Below, in pieces: positions 1 through 8,115 of a DNA stretch of 64,000 nt (positions are counted from its first letter, which is position 1; every line of letters begins with the position of its first letter). Origin of the DNA: Hungatella sp. UBA5385 (GTDB lineage: Bacteria; Bacillota; Clostridia; Lachnospirales; Lachnospiraceae); contig DHOR01000040.1 of assembly GCA_002409995.1 (NCBI GenBank), forward strand, positions 292,926 through 356,925. The letters are read 5' to 3'. The notes below the pieces were generated by a model. That model worked only from the letters and a program-made list of their open reading frames with translations, made no database searches and had not been told where the DNA came from. The position numbers and the translations under genes are program-made.

Positions 1-1081
1 TCTGTGCCATTGGGGTAAATGCACTTAGGAATGCATCAATAGCACCGCCTGAGAAAGAGAATCCTAAACGTACTGGAAGAATGACTGTAATGGCTGCTGT
101 AATTCCTGCTAAAAGTGCATGAACTACATAAAGACCAGGAGCCAGGAACATAAATGCGAATTCTATAGGCTCTGTAACACCTGTTAAAATAGAACAGAAT
201 GCTGCAGATGCAAAAAGTCCGTAAACCATTTTCTTCTTACCAGGTTTTGCTGTATGATACATAGCAAGACATGCAGCAGGAAGACCTGCCATCATAAATG
301 GGAAGAATCCGGTCATGTACATACCTGTCTGTCCATAAACACCAGTATTACTCCAGAAATTACCAAGGTCATTGATGTTTGCCACATCAAACCAGAATAC
401 GGAATTGAGAGCGTGGTGTAGACCTACAGGAATCAGTAAACGGTTGAAGAATGTGTAAATACCTGTTCCGACTGCGTCCAGACTTAATATAGCTTTGCCC
501 AGACCTACCAGAGCATTGTATACAGTTGGCCATACGAAATATAAAATACCGCAGGCAATAATAGATACAAAAATAGTTACAATTGATACAGCTCGTTTAC
601 CACTGAAGAATGCCAGTGCATCAGGCAGCTTGGTATTCTTAAACTTGTTGTAACAGGTAGAACCAATAACACCAGCCAGAATTCCGATAAATTGGTTATT
701 GATCTTACTGAATGCTGCAGGTGCGTCTGTTCCCTTTAATGCAGAAACAACACCAGGGCTTAATATGTTCTGGAACAGCAGCATAGCTACCAGAGCAGAA
801 AGTGCAGCAGCCCCATCGCCATCATCTGCCATACCAATACCAACACCGATTGCAAATAACCATGCCATGTTGTCAATAATTGCGCCGCCGACTTTGATCA
901 TAAAAAAGCCTGCATTGTACATCGCACCGCTGGTAGCATAACCATTGAGTGCGGCCACCTCAGGACCTGACATAACACCAGGAGCCAGAATATAGCCAAG
1001 ACCCATTAAAATTCCACATGCCGGAAGACATGCAACAGGAAGCATCAAAGACTTCCCCAGCTTTTGCAAATACTTCATCAT
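1..1081 (-). CDS. PTS glucose/N-acetylglucosamine-family EIIC permease (C-terminus cut by window edge)
   Basis: Membrane permease of the phosphotransferase system; it would import and phosphorylate a hexose or amino sugar. The minus-strand frame is open from 1081 to the left edge. The start reads MMKYLQKLGKSLMLPVACLP, the classic EIIC-Glc N-terminus, and is followed by many hydrophobic segments. Family hallmarks seen are a GIGMADDGDGAAALSA stretch, GLHHALNSVFWF and TGVTEPIEFAFMFLAP (the conserved TEP.EF substrate loop). Two ATG codons are adjacent (1081 and 1078), with AAAGGGG about 11 nt upstream. It is the last gene seen of an antiterminator-EIIA-HPr-EIIC operon. Whether an EIIB domain follows lies outside the window, and the exact sugar cannot be read. 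Confidence 0.9.
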   Translation of the reverse strand, partial: MMKYLQKLGKSLMLPVACLPACGILMGLGYILAPGVMSGPEVAALNGYATSGAMYNAGFFMIKVGGAIIDNMAWLFAIGVGIGMADDGDGAAALSALVAMLLFQNILSPGVVSALKGTDAPAAFSKINNQFIGILAGVIGSTCYNKFKNTKLPDALAFFSGKRAVSIVTIFVSIIACGILYFVWPTVYNALVGLGKAILSLDAVGTGIYTFFNRLLIPVGLHHALNSVFWFDVANINDLGNFWSNTGVYGQTGMYMTGFFPFMMAGLPAACLAMYHTAKPGKKKMVYGLFASAAFCSILTGVTEPIEFAFMFLAPGLYVVHALLAGITAAITVILPVRLGFSFSGGAIDAFLSAFTPMAQ

Positions 1082-1155
1082 AATTAAGAAAACCCCTTTC
1101 TTTGTCCTTATGGACTTATTTATCTGATCCTGCCATACCACCGGACAGGTTCAAA

Positions 1156-1410
1156 TCAAATTTCTTTGAGAACAGCTTTGAGGGCTGCCTCAGCCTCTTC
1201 TTCATCCGGTCCCTCTAAACGGAAACGGACCACTCCACCTTCCTTCACCCCCAGTCCCATCAGTGACAGAAGGTTCTTACCATCTGCCAGCTCCCCCTCT
1301 GACGAAACTTCAACCGAAGACATATATTTTCTTGCTTCCATAAAAACCTGGGAAGCCGGTCTGGCGTGAAAGCCCATGGGATCATTGATTACATATAAAA
1401 ACTCCCTCAT
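1156..1410 (-). CDS. HPr-like phosphocarrier protein with His15 but Asn at position 46
   Basis: Small phosphocarrier (84 aa from the ATG at 1410; an upstream in-frame TTG at 1419 is possible). The catalytic motif GFHARPA places the phosphorylatable histidine at residue 15 by canonical numbering. The residue at the regulatory Ser46 position reads Asn (ADGKNLLSLMGLG against the usual LKSIMGVMSLG), so HPr kinase could not phosphorylate it there. It lies between EIIA (11 nt upstream) and EIIC, so it is probably an operon-dedicated HPr and not the general PtsH. Seen: the sequence, length and position. Inferred: escape from Ser46-based catabolite control. Confidence 0.88.
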   Translation of the reverse strand: MREFLYVINDPMGFHARPASQVFMEARKYMSSVEVSSEGELADGKNLLSLMGLGVKEGGVVRFRLEGPDEEEAEAALKAVLKEI

Positions 1411-1420
1411 TAACATCAAC

Positions 1421-1912
1421 CTACAATTCTATAATAGGGTCCAGCTCCTTAACCTCTGCTCCTGTCTGACATTCCATATCCGGATAATTAGGTGTATTAC
1501 AGATAATCACAGGTGTGATCACATCATAACCAGCCTCTTTAATGGCGTCCATGTCAAATTCCAGCAGAAGATCACCTGTTTTAACATGATCTCCCTGATT
1601 CTTATAAGAGGTAAAATGCTCTCCCTTCAGATTCACAGTATCAAGACCTACATGAATAATAATTTCCGCACCGTGTTTTGTTGTAATACTCACAGCATGC
1701 TTTGTCTCAAACATTACAGTAAGAACTCCATCAGCCGGTGCTACAATTCTTCCTTTGGAAGGAATTATGGCAACTCCCTTACCAAGTATCTCCTGGCTAA
1801 AGGTAGGATCACTAACCTCACTTAAAGGTACAACCTTTCCCTCTAAAGGTGCCAGAATCATCTCTCTCTCTTTTTCTTTACCACCAAACATTTTTTTAAT
1901 TGAACCAAACAT
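1421..1912 (-). CDS. PTS EIIA component, glucose (Crr) family
   Basis: Cytoplasmic EIIA domain as a stand-alone protein of about 163 aa, which passes phosphate from HPr to EIIB. It shows the Crr fold signature: KHAVSITTKHGAEIIIHVG contains the two active-site histidines (about residues 72 and 87), followed by GLDTVNLKGEHF. An ATG at 1912 has AAAGGAG 10 nt upstream and gives the typical MFGSIKKMFGG start; the in-frame TTG at 1918 is too close to the Shine-Dalgarno site. It follows the antiterminator gene by about 20 nt and abuts the HPr gene, so the operon is tight. Confidence 0.93.
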   Translation of the reverse strand: MFGSIKKMFGGKEKEREMILAPLEGKVVPLSEVSDPTFSQEILGKGVAIIPSKGRIVAPADGVLTVMFETKHAVSITTKHGAEIIIHVGLDTVNLKGEHFTSYKNQGDHVKTGDLLLEFDMDAIKEAGYDVITPVIICNTPNYPDMECQTGAEVKELDPIIEL

Positions 1913-1932
1913 ATCCAATTATCTCCTTTCTC

Positions 1933-2760
1933 TTACAGTCTCATTCTCTTTATGTGGACAGCTAAATATGCAGTTTCTTCTTCTGTTACATCGTGATGAA
2001 ATGCCTCCTGAATATAGTCTTTCACTTTTGAACTACAGGCATATTCCTCTGGATACATTCTGGAAACAAGTTCATTAAATTCTCCATTTTCACCACCCAA
2101 CAGCTCTCCTGCAACAATTCTCTGAGCCAAAAATCTTAAATGTGTTACAAAACGCTGATAATTTAAGGAAGTCTCATCAATATTCATATGAAAATATTCT
2201 TTGACAATCGTAACCACATTCTGTATTAAGTTGGTTATATCAAGGGTTTCCCTCATTCCTGTATTGTATTCAGCATTAACAATATGAAGGGCTATAAACC
2301 CAGCCTCATCAACAGGAAGACAGACGCCGGTTCTCCTCTCAATCAGAGCCACAGCATACTCTCCCACCAGATATTCCTCTTTATAAAATGCCTTGATTTC
2401 ATTGAGAAGAGGGTTGGAAAACGTCATATTCTGCTTAAATCGTTCAATCGCAAAGCTGATATGATCTGTGAGAGTAATATAAATACTCTGGTTTAAACGT
2501 CTGTTTAACACACTTTTGGCATAGTTAATAATCTCAGTGGAGGCCTTAAGATGTTCTAAGGGAAGATTGACAAGCAATTCCTTAAATTTATCCACATTGT
2601 TCTGACTATCCAGACGAAAAATCTTCTCAATCTTTCCTTCAGGAATGGTTTTGCCCGGTTTTGCGCCAAACCCAATCCCTTTGCCCATAATGACTACTTC
2701 TTTTCCGTCTTCTTCCAGAGCACTGACAATATTATTATTAATTATTTTATCAATCTTCAT
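1933..2760 (-). CDS. BglG/LicT-family transcription antiterminator
   Basis: RNA-binding antiterminator of about 275 aa. Residues 1-55 form the CAT RNA-binding domain (MKIDKIINNNIVSALEEDG, then VVIMGKGIGFGAKPG). Two PTS regulation domains follow, each with conserved histidines (LTDHISFAIER and FIALHIVNAE in PRD1; FVTHLRFLAQR and YLAVHIKRM in PRD2). The ATG at 2760 is preceded by AAGGTG at good spacing and matches LicT N-termini; GTG/ATG codons slightly upstream are less likely. It is the first gene of its PTS operon and would read the RAT/terminator in its own leader. In this family, phosphorylation of the PRDs by EIIB and HPr sets activity. Confidence 0.92.
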   Translation of the reverse strand: MKIDKIINNNIVSALEEDGKEVVIMGKGIGFGAKPGKTIPEGKIEKIFRLDSQNNVDKFKELLVNLPLEHLKASTEIINYAKSVLNRRLNQSIYITLTDHISFAIERFKQNMTFSNPLLNEIKAFYKEEYLVGEYAVALIERRTGVCLPVDEAGFIALHIVNAEYNTGMRETLDITNLIQNVVTIVKEYFHMNIDETSLNYQRFVTHLRFLAQRIVAGELLGGENGEFNELVSRMYPEEYACSSKVKDYIQEAFHHDVTEEETAYLAVHIKRMRL

Positions 2761-2782
2761 AACCTGCATCACCTTAAAATTT

Positions 2783-2865
2783 AAAAAACCAATCCTGAAA
2801 GCGGAAAATAATTTTTTTATTTTCTACGTTCAAAATTGGTTTTGCCTGCTTATCAGTAACAATCC
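2783..2865 (-). promoter_or_regulatory. LicT-type RAT antiterminator overlapping an intrinsic terminator
   Basis: On the minus strand the leader reads GGATTGTTACTGATAAGCAG then GCAAAACC (2865-2838), a near-consensus ribonucleic antiterminator for LicT/SacT proteins. Its 3' part, AAAACCAAT (2843-2835), also pairs with ATTGGTTTT (2793-2785). The inner GAAAATAA/TTATTTTC stem makes a long hairpin ending in a T run. The two structures are mutually exclusive, as in known bgl/sac leaders. Confidence 0.9.
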
Positions 2866-2886
2866 ATAGTTATTAACTTAATTCTT

Positions 2887-2915
2887 ACTATACCAAATTT
2901 TATGGGTAAAGTCAA
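2887..2915 (-). promoter_or_regulatory. Sigma-A promoter of the PTS operon
   Basis: TTGACT (2915-2910), a 17-bp spacer and TATAGT (2892-2887) on the minus strand. Transcription would start near 2880, about 15 nt before the RAT element. Confidence 0.85.
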
Positions 2916-2943
2916 CAAATTCTTTATACTTTTTTAAGATTTA

Positions 2944-3324
2944 TTATACTTTTTTTATATTTGTCGATTTTTTACCTTTCTTGTCGATTTCATTTCTCAG
3001 CTTCTCAATTGATTTTTTCTCAATTCTGCTGACATATGACCTGGATATTCCCAGCAGATCGGCGATCTCCCGCTGGGTATGTTCTTTGCCTCCATATAAA
3101 CCATATCTCATTCCTACGACTGTCTTTTCGTTATCTTTTAAGCAGGTGTCAAAAGCTTCATAAAGCTCTTTGATATCCTGATGAAGAATAATGGTTTCCA
3201 GGGCCTCTTTATTCTCCATCTCAATGACATCCACAAGACTTACTGTCTCTCCGTCCTTATCCACTCCAATGGGTTCAAACAGGGAAACCTCTTTTGAAAA
3301 CTTCTTATTTGCTCGAAGAAGCAT
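2944..3324 (-). CDS. sigK: sigK, 3' portion (sigma-K regions 3-4), separated from its 5' part
   Basis: This is the C-terminal part (126 aa) of a sporulation sigma factor of the SigK/SigE type. It reads EVSLFEPIGVDKDGETVSLVDV and ends with region 4: MRYGLYGGKEHTQREIADLLGISRSYVSRIEKKSIEKLRNE. It has no ribosome-binding site of its own; the ATG at 3324 is an internal Met. The upstream in-frame bases encode NEIL, the residues expected at this point in SigK. The 5' half lies at 8474-8755 on the same strand, so this is the downstream half of a gene interrupted by a skin-type element. A functional protein needs excision in the mother cell, as known for Bacillus subtilis and Clostridioides difficile. 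Confidence 0.93.
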   Translation of the reverse strand: MLLRANKKFSKEVSLFEPIGVDKDGETVSLVDVIEMENKEALETIILHQDIKELYEAFDTCLKDNEKTVVGMRYGLYGGKEHTQREIADLLGISRSYVSRIEKKSIEKLRNEIDKKGKKSTNIKKV

Positions 3325-3325
3325 G

Positions 3326-3330
3326 AGGAT
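3326..3330 (-). other. Attachment-site core, sigK 3' side
   Basis: Minus strand context is AAATGAAATCCTCATG. The pentamer ATCCT, preceded by AAATG and two variable bases, is shared with the other edge at 8481-8485. Crossover here keeps the sigK reading frame. The exact crossover dinucleotide is inferred. Confidence 0.7.
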
Positions 3331-3331
3331 T

Positions 3332-5071
3332 TCATTTGCTATCCTCTCTTAACGGCTCCGAAACAGATTCTTTACATACAACCGGATTTTCCGGCAACTG
3401 AAATTCATAGTTGGAACCCAAAAGAATTACATGAGCATCCTCCCCGTCCCAAACCACTTCTTTTACCAGAGTACGAATCAAATCTCGTTTCTGCTGAACG
3501 GATAAAATTTCCCTCATATCCGCTAAGGACTGTACCCTCTGTGCTAATAAGTCAAATTCCATGGAAGATTCCGCCATACTACATCCAAACTGTTTATATC
3601 CAGTCTGCCCGCTCCCAGACATCTTAAGTTCAGTATTCTGAGCCTTTAACTGATGATTCTTTTTGCTCATTTCTTCGATTTGAGCTAAAATATATTGCTC
3701 TGTACCTTGAGAAGCCAATGACAGGGTTTTCACAAGTCGGTCTATTTTCTCATCATTTACGCTGATTTCCTTTTCTATATTGGATATATAATCCGTATAA
3801 CATGGAACACTTTCGCATATTGATTTTTTCCCTTTTTCCAATTCTGTTAGAAATACAGACTTCTCTTCATCAAGCTCTGTAAGCTGCTGTACCAGTTCCT
3901 CATCCAGTATGTTTCCTTCCACATTTTTTATTGCACAGCAGCTTCGCCGGCTTCTTTCCTTTTTAGCACATAAATAAGAATAAATACGTTCCCCGCTGTC
4001 CAAGGTTCTTCTCCCCAGCTTCGGGCGCATATAATCTCCGCAATTTCCACATTTCAGCACACCGGATAAAAGTGCCACATTGCTTCGCGGCTGTTTATAA
4101 TTCTTGGAACGATTCTGTTCTAAAACATTCTGTACTTCCACCCACATTGATCCGGGAATCCTTCCCTGATGTTTACCAACAGCCACAATCCATTCCTCCA
4201 TGGGCTTTTCCTTATGAGCTTTTCCCTTTTCCTGCTGTGTCCTGTTATATGCCATGATGCCATGAGTATTATCAAACTCATCTCTCTCTGCATATAATTG
4301 AACTTTTTGCCCGGCCAAATATTCATAGGCGGCTTCATCAGCAATCATATACACAGGATTTGTAAGAATTGCCTTAATTGCAAATCTGGTATATTCATTC
4401 CCCCTTTTTGTACGAAAACCATGTTTCAGCAGAAATGCATCCAGCTTTGTTAAGGAACGAAGCCTCAAAAACTGGCTGTAAATGGCTTCCACAATACACA
4501 TTTCCTCTGGAATCACTTTCAGCATACATGCTTTCTTTTGTTTTCCTTCTACTGTTACTGTAACAATATTTTCAGAACCATAACCAGTAGGAGTGGTTCC
4601 CCCCAGCCACCTGCCGGTTTTAGCCAGTTCATGAAGATTATCACGGATTCGTTCAGCAATTGTCTCCCGCTCCAGCTGAGAAAATACAGATGATATGTAC
4701 ATCATTGCACGTCCCATAGGGCTGCCTGTGTCAAACTGCTCTTTCACAGAGATAAAGTCAATCTCAGCTTTGCTTAGATCATTGATCAAATTAGCAAAAT
4801 CCCCAATATTCCTGCTGATCCGGTCAAGGCGGTAAACCACAATCCCCCGGTATTCCCCATTTTTTGAAGCTTCCATCATTTTCTTAAATTGCGGACGGTC
4901 TAAGTTACCGCCTGAAAATCCCTCATCTTCAAATACCACTGCATCGTTTGCCTCTTTTAAACCATAGTGAACACGAATATATTCCCGACACATCTCAATC
5001 TGATTTTCAATACTTTCACCCTTGCCGGTATACTTGGATTTGCGGGAATAAATTACAAATACTTTTTTCAT
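3332..5071 (-). CDS. Large serine recombinase (SpoIVCA-like skin excisionase/integrase)
   Basis: Site-specific DNA recombinase of 579 aa that should excise the element and rebuild sigK. The N-terminal resolvase domain (about 1-150) has the catalytic serine in IYSRKS (Ser9-12 region), GIVVYRLDRISRN and QLERETIAERIRD. A recombinase domain follows (GTTPTGYG; PVYMIADEA), then a zinc-ribbon segment with CGNCGDYMRPKLG and a later Cys pair (SYLCAKKERSRRSCC), then a coiled-coil-rich C-terminus (about 390-500). Its TGA stop lies at the att core, so gene end and element end coincide. An 11-bp inverted repeat lies just upstream of its start. Length and domain order fit SpoIVCA-type enzymes. Confidence 0.93.
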   Translation of the reverse strand: MKKVFVIYSRKSKYTGKGESIENQIEMCREYIRVHYGLKEANDAVVFEDEGFSGGNLDRPQFKKMMEASKNGEYRGIVVYRLDRISRNIGDFANLINDLSKAEIDFISVKEQFDTGSPMGRAMMYISSVFSQLERETIAERIRDNLHELAKTGRWLGGTTPTGYGSENIVTVTVEGKQKKACMLKVIPEEMCIVEAIYSQFLRLRSLTKLDAFLLKHGFRTKRGNEYTRFAIKAILTNPVYMIADEAAYEYLAGQKVQLYAERDEFDNTHGIMAYNRTQQEKGKAHKEKPMEEWIVAVGKHQGRIPGSMWVEVQNVLEQNRSKNYKQPRSNVALLSGVLKCGNCGDYMRPKLGRRTLDSGERIYSYLCAKKERSRRSCCAIKNVEGNILDEELVQQLTELDEEKSVFLTELEKGKKSICESVPCYTDYISNIEKEISVNDEKIDRLVKTLSLASQGTEQYILAQIEEMSKKNHQLKAQNTELKMSGSGQTGYKQFGCSMAESSMEFDLLAQRVQSLADMREILSVQQKRDLIRTLVKEVVWDGEDAHVILLGSNYEFQLPENPVVCKESVSEPLREDSK

Positions 5072-5086
5072 TATTATGCCTATCCT

Positions 5087-5123
5087 TACTTTTGCTGTTA
5101 TTAATAGTTATGCAGCAAAAGTA
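5087..5123. repeat. 11-bp inverted repeat upstream of the recombinase gene
   Basis: TACTTTTGCTG (5087-5097) and CAGCAAAAGTA (5113-5123) are perfect complements separated by 15 bp, just before the recombinase start. It could be an operator or a leader hairpin limiting recombinase expression. The function is inferred from position only. Confidence 0.55.
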
Positions 5124-5132
5124 TAGATAAGC

Positions 5133-5171
5133 CAAAAAATAGTCCCGTCATAAATTTATATTGACGGGACT
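5133..5171 (-). terminator. Intrinsic terminator after the secreted-protein gene
   Basis: Arms AGTCCCGTCA/TGACGGGACT (5171-5162 and 5150-5141) are perfect, followed on the minus strand by ATTTTTT. It ends the RR-HK-secreted protein operon and separates it from the recombinase gene. Confidence 0.85.
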
Positions 5172-5183
5172 TCCTGTTATTTC

Positions 5184-5912
5184 TCACCCAGCTCCGGTGC
5201 CTTCCTTCATTGGAGTAAGCCGTTTCATAGCACGTTCTTTGGTAGTATACTCAAAGTAGTAAACTTTACCTGTAGTACTGTCAACACCCATTTCAATAAC
5301 TGTTCCATTCTTATTCTGGAAAGCTGCTGTGATGGCATCTGCTGTTATAAAAGCTCCGCCCAGACACTCAATCTGGCCTTCTTCTCCCATGTTATTGGCA
5401 ATCAGGAACTCTTTTGCAATCCTTTTTGCATCCTCAATATTGGCTGGTGTCTGAAGTTTTTCATATCCAACTTTTCCTATAAATGCTGCAGTTAAGGTGC
5501 CATCTTCTGCGAAGGATACATGATGGGTTTTCTCCATAGAATTTACCGGTATTTGATTGGCAGTGGTTTCATATTCCTTTAACCACAATAGGACCTCAAT
5601 GCTGGAGTCAATACCTGCTTCAGGCATTGCAGGTGAATACTGGACACTGGAACCATAGTTCTGCGCATCCCCCTCAATGTTGAAATACTTAGCCAAAGCC
5701 TCCACTCCGGTCTTAGTATACCAGCCATCATCCTTAATGGAACCATTTTCCTGCTTTTGTGCTTTTACTCCATTGTCTGACCCAACGCTGACATTAGATA
5801 CGGTTCCTGCTGCTTCCATAACTGGCAGTTGTTTTGCTGAGCTCTGTATTACACCTGCTGCAGTTATGGCAAGTATTCCTGTACAGAACAGCCCTTTCAT
5901 TAATTTGTTCAT
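5184..5912 (-). CDS. Secreted protein of unknown function in the skin-element two-component operon
   Basis: About 242 aa from the ATG at 5912, which is 9 nt behind AGGAGG; a GTG at 5918 would be too close to the Shine-Dalgarno site. The N-terminus MNKLMKGLFCTGILAITAAG is a signal peptide, probably cleaved after residue ~25-30. The mature part has no cysteine-rich or repeat structure and no motif I recognise. A stretch near the end (VIEMGVDSTTGKVYYFEYTTKE) resembles short beta-hairpin sensor domains, but this is weak. It is 32 nt downstream of the histidine kinase and ends in a strong terminator, so it is co-transcribed with the sensor system. It may act as an extracytoplasmic partner or as the regulated output; neither can be shown here. 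Confidence 0.75.
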   Translation of the reverse strand: MNKLMKGLFCTGILAITAAGVIQSSAKQLPVMEAAGTVSNVSVGSDNGVKAQKQENGSIKDDGWYTKTGVEALAKYFNIEGDAQNYGSSVQYSPAMPEAGIDSSIEVLLWLKEYETTANQIPVNSMEKTHHVSFAEDGTLTAAFIGKVGYEKLQTPANIEDAKRIAKEFLIANNMGEEGQIECLGGAFITADAITAAFQNKNGTVIEMGVDSTTGKVYYFEYTTKERAMKRLTPMKEGTGAG

Positions 5913-5950
5913 TGTCACTGACCTCCTTTTTATTTGGTACAGTTTCTATT

Positions 5951-7384
5951 CTAACCGGTGTTTGTATCATGTTCGTAACATGGAAAAATAATTTTTATAA
6001 TGGTTCCTTCCCCTTCCTTGCTTTTAAGTTCCAATTTAGCATGATGAACGTTTGCAATATCTTTACAAATGGAAAGACCCAGTCCAACGCCGCTGTTCTT
6101 TTTATTTCTCACTTTATCCACCATATAGAATGTTTCAAATACCCTGGACTGTTCTTCCTCTGGAATCCCCTTACCCTGATCTTCGATTTCCACAATCACA
6201 GAGCCTGCTGCTTCATATGCCCGCAGCCATATGGAATCTCCTTCCTCAGAGGCCTTACCTGCATTGTCTGCCAGATTTACAATCAGGTTTATAATAAGAT
6301 TTTTCTCTGCCAATATTATCAAGGGCTCCTTCGGTGTCTCAATGATTAGATTCATATTCATACGATCCAGAGCCGGACGCAATGTAACCTCCGCCTCATT
6401 TAGAATCCTGCCTATGTCACAGGGAACAAGCTGAAAGGAATTATGCTCCAAAAACACCAGATTCATCATCAGTTCCGACAATCTTTGTATTCTCTTTCCT
6501 TCACGGAATATACGTTCTCCCATCTCCTGTGAGAATTCTTCCTCAAAGGAAGTGGAACGAAGCAAATCAGCATACCCTACCACAGCAGTCAAAGGTGTAC
6601 GGAGTTCATGGGTGAAATTATCAATAAATCTCTGCTGTTCCTCTGTTTTCCTCTGTAAATCAGCGATTTTTTCATTAATGGATGAAGCCATTTCATTAAA
6701 GCTTTCTGCCAGTTCACCGATTTCATCCTTAGACTGAATAGATACCTGTTCCCGGTAATTACCTGCTTTCATTTTCCTGACAGACTTTGTCAGAAGGCCT
6801 ACGGATTTGGTCAAATGATTGATAATGAGATAGATTCCTACAATCAGCAGAACAGACACTCCCAGAGACAGTTTGATGAAAAAAGAATACTGGCGATCTC
6901 TGTTTGCATAAATATCTGTTACATCTACCATATATTTATTAAGCAGCTGATGATCTCCATATGTAACCATGCTGGTAAGGCGCAGATATTTTTTTTCATC
7001 AGATTCCAGCACCTTGTATTGTGCCATTACCGTGTACATAGTGTTCTCTGTTTCTTCTTCTATTAGGTAAATATCCATGTTGCTGTATATTGCCTTTCCA
7101 TTTTCCGATACTTCCAAATAAATACCCTGGGAATTAATTCTGCTTTCCAGATATTCCACAATATATTTCTGATAATGTCCTTCTTCTCCTAAGTCTTTGG
7201 CACTGTTTTTGGAAGCATAGCGAATCATTCCTGATGATATGCTGGCTTGTTCATCGGCTGTCCGTCTAAGCACCCTGTCAAAATTCTCTTTTACATTATT
7301 CTCAATCATTAGAATTGATGATCCGAAAAAGACAATCAGAAAAAACAAGAGCGTGCAGATACAGATTTTCTGCCATAATCTCAT
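5951..7384 (-). CDS. Sensor histidine kinase (HAMP-HisKA-HATPase)
   Basis: Membrane sensor kinase of 477 aa. TM1 is at about residues 8-27, an extracytoplasmic domain at 28-165, TM2 at 166-188 and HAMP at 190-240. The HisKA phospho-acceptor His259 lies in DNFTHELRTPLTAVVGYADL. The HATPase part has the N box (NLADNAGKASEEG), G1 (VEIEDQGKGIPEE) and G2 (NSGVGLGLSICKDI). It starts 3 nt after the response regulator stop codon, so the two are translationally coupled. The extracellular ligand is not evident. It is cargo of the sigK-intervening element, so it would be lost from the mother cell upon excision. Confidence 0.94.
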   Translation of the reverse strand: MRLWQKICICTLLFFLIVFFGSSILMIENNVKENFDRVLRRTADEQASISSGMIRYASKNSAKDLGEEGHYQKYIVEYLESRINSQGIYLEVSENGKAIYSNMDIYLIEEETENTMYTVMAQYKVLESDEKKYLRLTSMVTYGDHQLLNKYMVDVTDIYANRDRQYSFFIKLSLGVSVLLIVGIYLIINHLTKSVGLLTKSVRKMKAGNYREQVSIQSKDEIGELAESFNEMASSINEKIADLQRKTEEQQRFIDNFTHELRTPLTAVVGYADLLRSTSFEEEFSQEMGERIFREGKRIQRLSELMMNLVFLEHNSFQLVPCDIGRILNEAEVTLRPALDRMNMNLIIETPKEPLIILAEKNLIINLIVNLADNAGKASEEGDSIWLRAYEAAGSVIVEIEDQGKGIPEEEQSRVFETFYMVDKVRNKKNSGVGLGLSICKDIANVHHAKLELKSKEGEGTIIKIIFPCYEHDTNTG

Positions 7385-7387
7385 ATT

Positions 7388-8038
7388 TTAAACCTCCAGT
7401 CTGTACCCCACTTTTCTAACAGAAACGATGGCACCCTCCAAACCAAGCTTTTTCTTCAGTCTTTGTACATGAATATCCACAGTCCTGCTCTCTGTATCTA
7501 ATTCACCGCCCCAGACCTCTTCATAGATGCGGTCACGGAAAAGTGCAATGTTTCGGTTGCGGATAAATACAAGCAGAAGGTCAAATTCTTTCATCGTTAA
7601 CTCAATCAGCTTTTCGTTTTGTTTAACAGTTCTGGAATCAATGTCAATCTCCAGACCAAGAAGGTTTATAATACCGGGGCTTTTATTGTACCGCCTTAAA
7701 ACAGTTTCCACTCTGGCTGTTAATTCTGCCAGCTCAAAGGGTTTGGTGATATAGTCATCGGCTCCCAGCTTCAGTCCCTTTACCTTATCCTCCAGCCTGG
7801 ACTTGGCTGTAATGAAAATAACGGGAATTTCATACTCCTTTACATACTCCAGCAGTTCATATCCATCTATTCCTGGCAGCATAATATCAAGAAGAATTAA
7901 ATCATAATGGTTGTTCTCCAGCAAATCTGCGGCATGGTTTCCATTATATACACACTGGCACTGATAGCCGGCTTTTTCAAGCCCCAGCTCAATAAAATCT
8001 GCAATCATTTCTTCATCTTCCACAATTAGTATTTTCAT
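7388..8038 (-). CDS. OmpR/PhoB-family response regulator
   Basis: 216 aa. The receiver domain has acidic residues at 8-9 (IVEDEE), phospho-acceptor Asp51 (LILLDIMLPGIDG) and the conserved Lys in DDYITKPFELAELTARVE. The winged-helix effector domain spans about 125-216 (LTMKEFDLLLVFIRNRN; TVDIHVQRLKKKLG; SVRKVGYRLEV). It is the first gene of the three-gene operon with the sensor kinase and a secreted protein. Three evenly spaced TGTAA boxes lie upstream of its start and may be its own binding sites. Confidence 0.95.
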   Translation of the reverse strand: MKILIVEDEEMIADFIELGLEKAGYQCQCVYNGNHAADLLENNHYDLILLDIMLPGIDGYELLEYVKEYEIPVIFITAKSRLEDKVKGLKLGADDYITKPFELAELTARVETVLRRYNKSPGIINLLGLEIDIDSRTVKQNEKLIELTMKEFDLLLVFIRNRNIALFRDRIYEEVWGGELDTESRTVDIHVQRLKKKLGLEGAIVSVRKVGYRLEV

Positions 8039-8072
8039 TAAATTTCCCTTTCTTACCGGCAGCGTTTATTTT

Positions 8073-8115
8073 AATGTAACAGTATAGCATTGTAATGTAT
8101 CATGATTGTAACATT
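8073..8115. promoter_or_regulatory. Three direct repeats with 16-bp period upstream of the response regulator
   Basis: TGTAAC/T boxes start at 8076, 8092 and 8108 on the plus strand, exactly 16 bp apart, over an otherwise AT-rich promoter. A minus-strand -10-like TATACT lies at 8087-8082. Tandem sites one and a half helical turns apart suit OmpR-family binding; autoregulation is inferred. Confidence 0.5.

Noticed and set aside
699..941. 80-aa plus-strand ORF in the first kilobase
   Set aside because: Antisense to the EIIC permease frame, which is continuous and has strong family motifs.
2944..3324. Stand-alone small sigma factor
   Set aside because: It lacks region 2 and a ribosome-binding site, and the missing 5' half lies on the same strand at 8474-8755 in matching frame.
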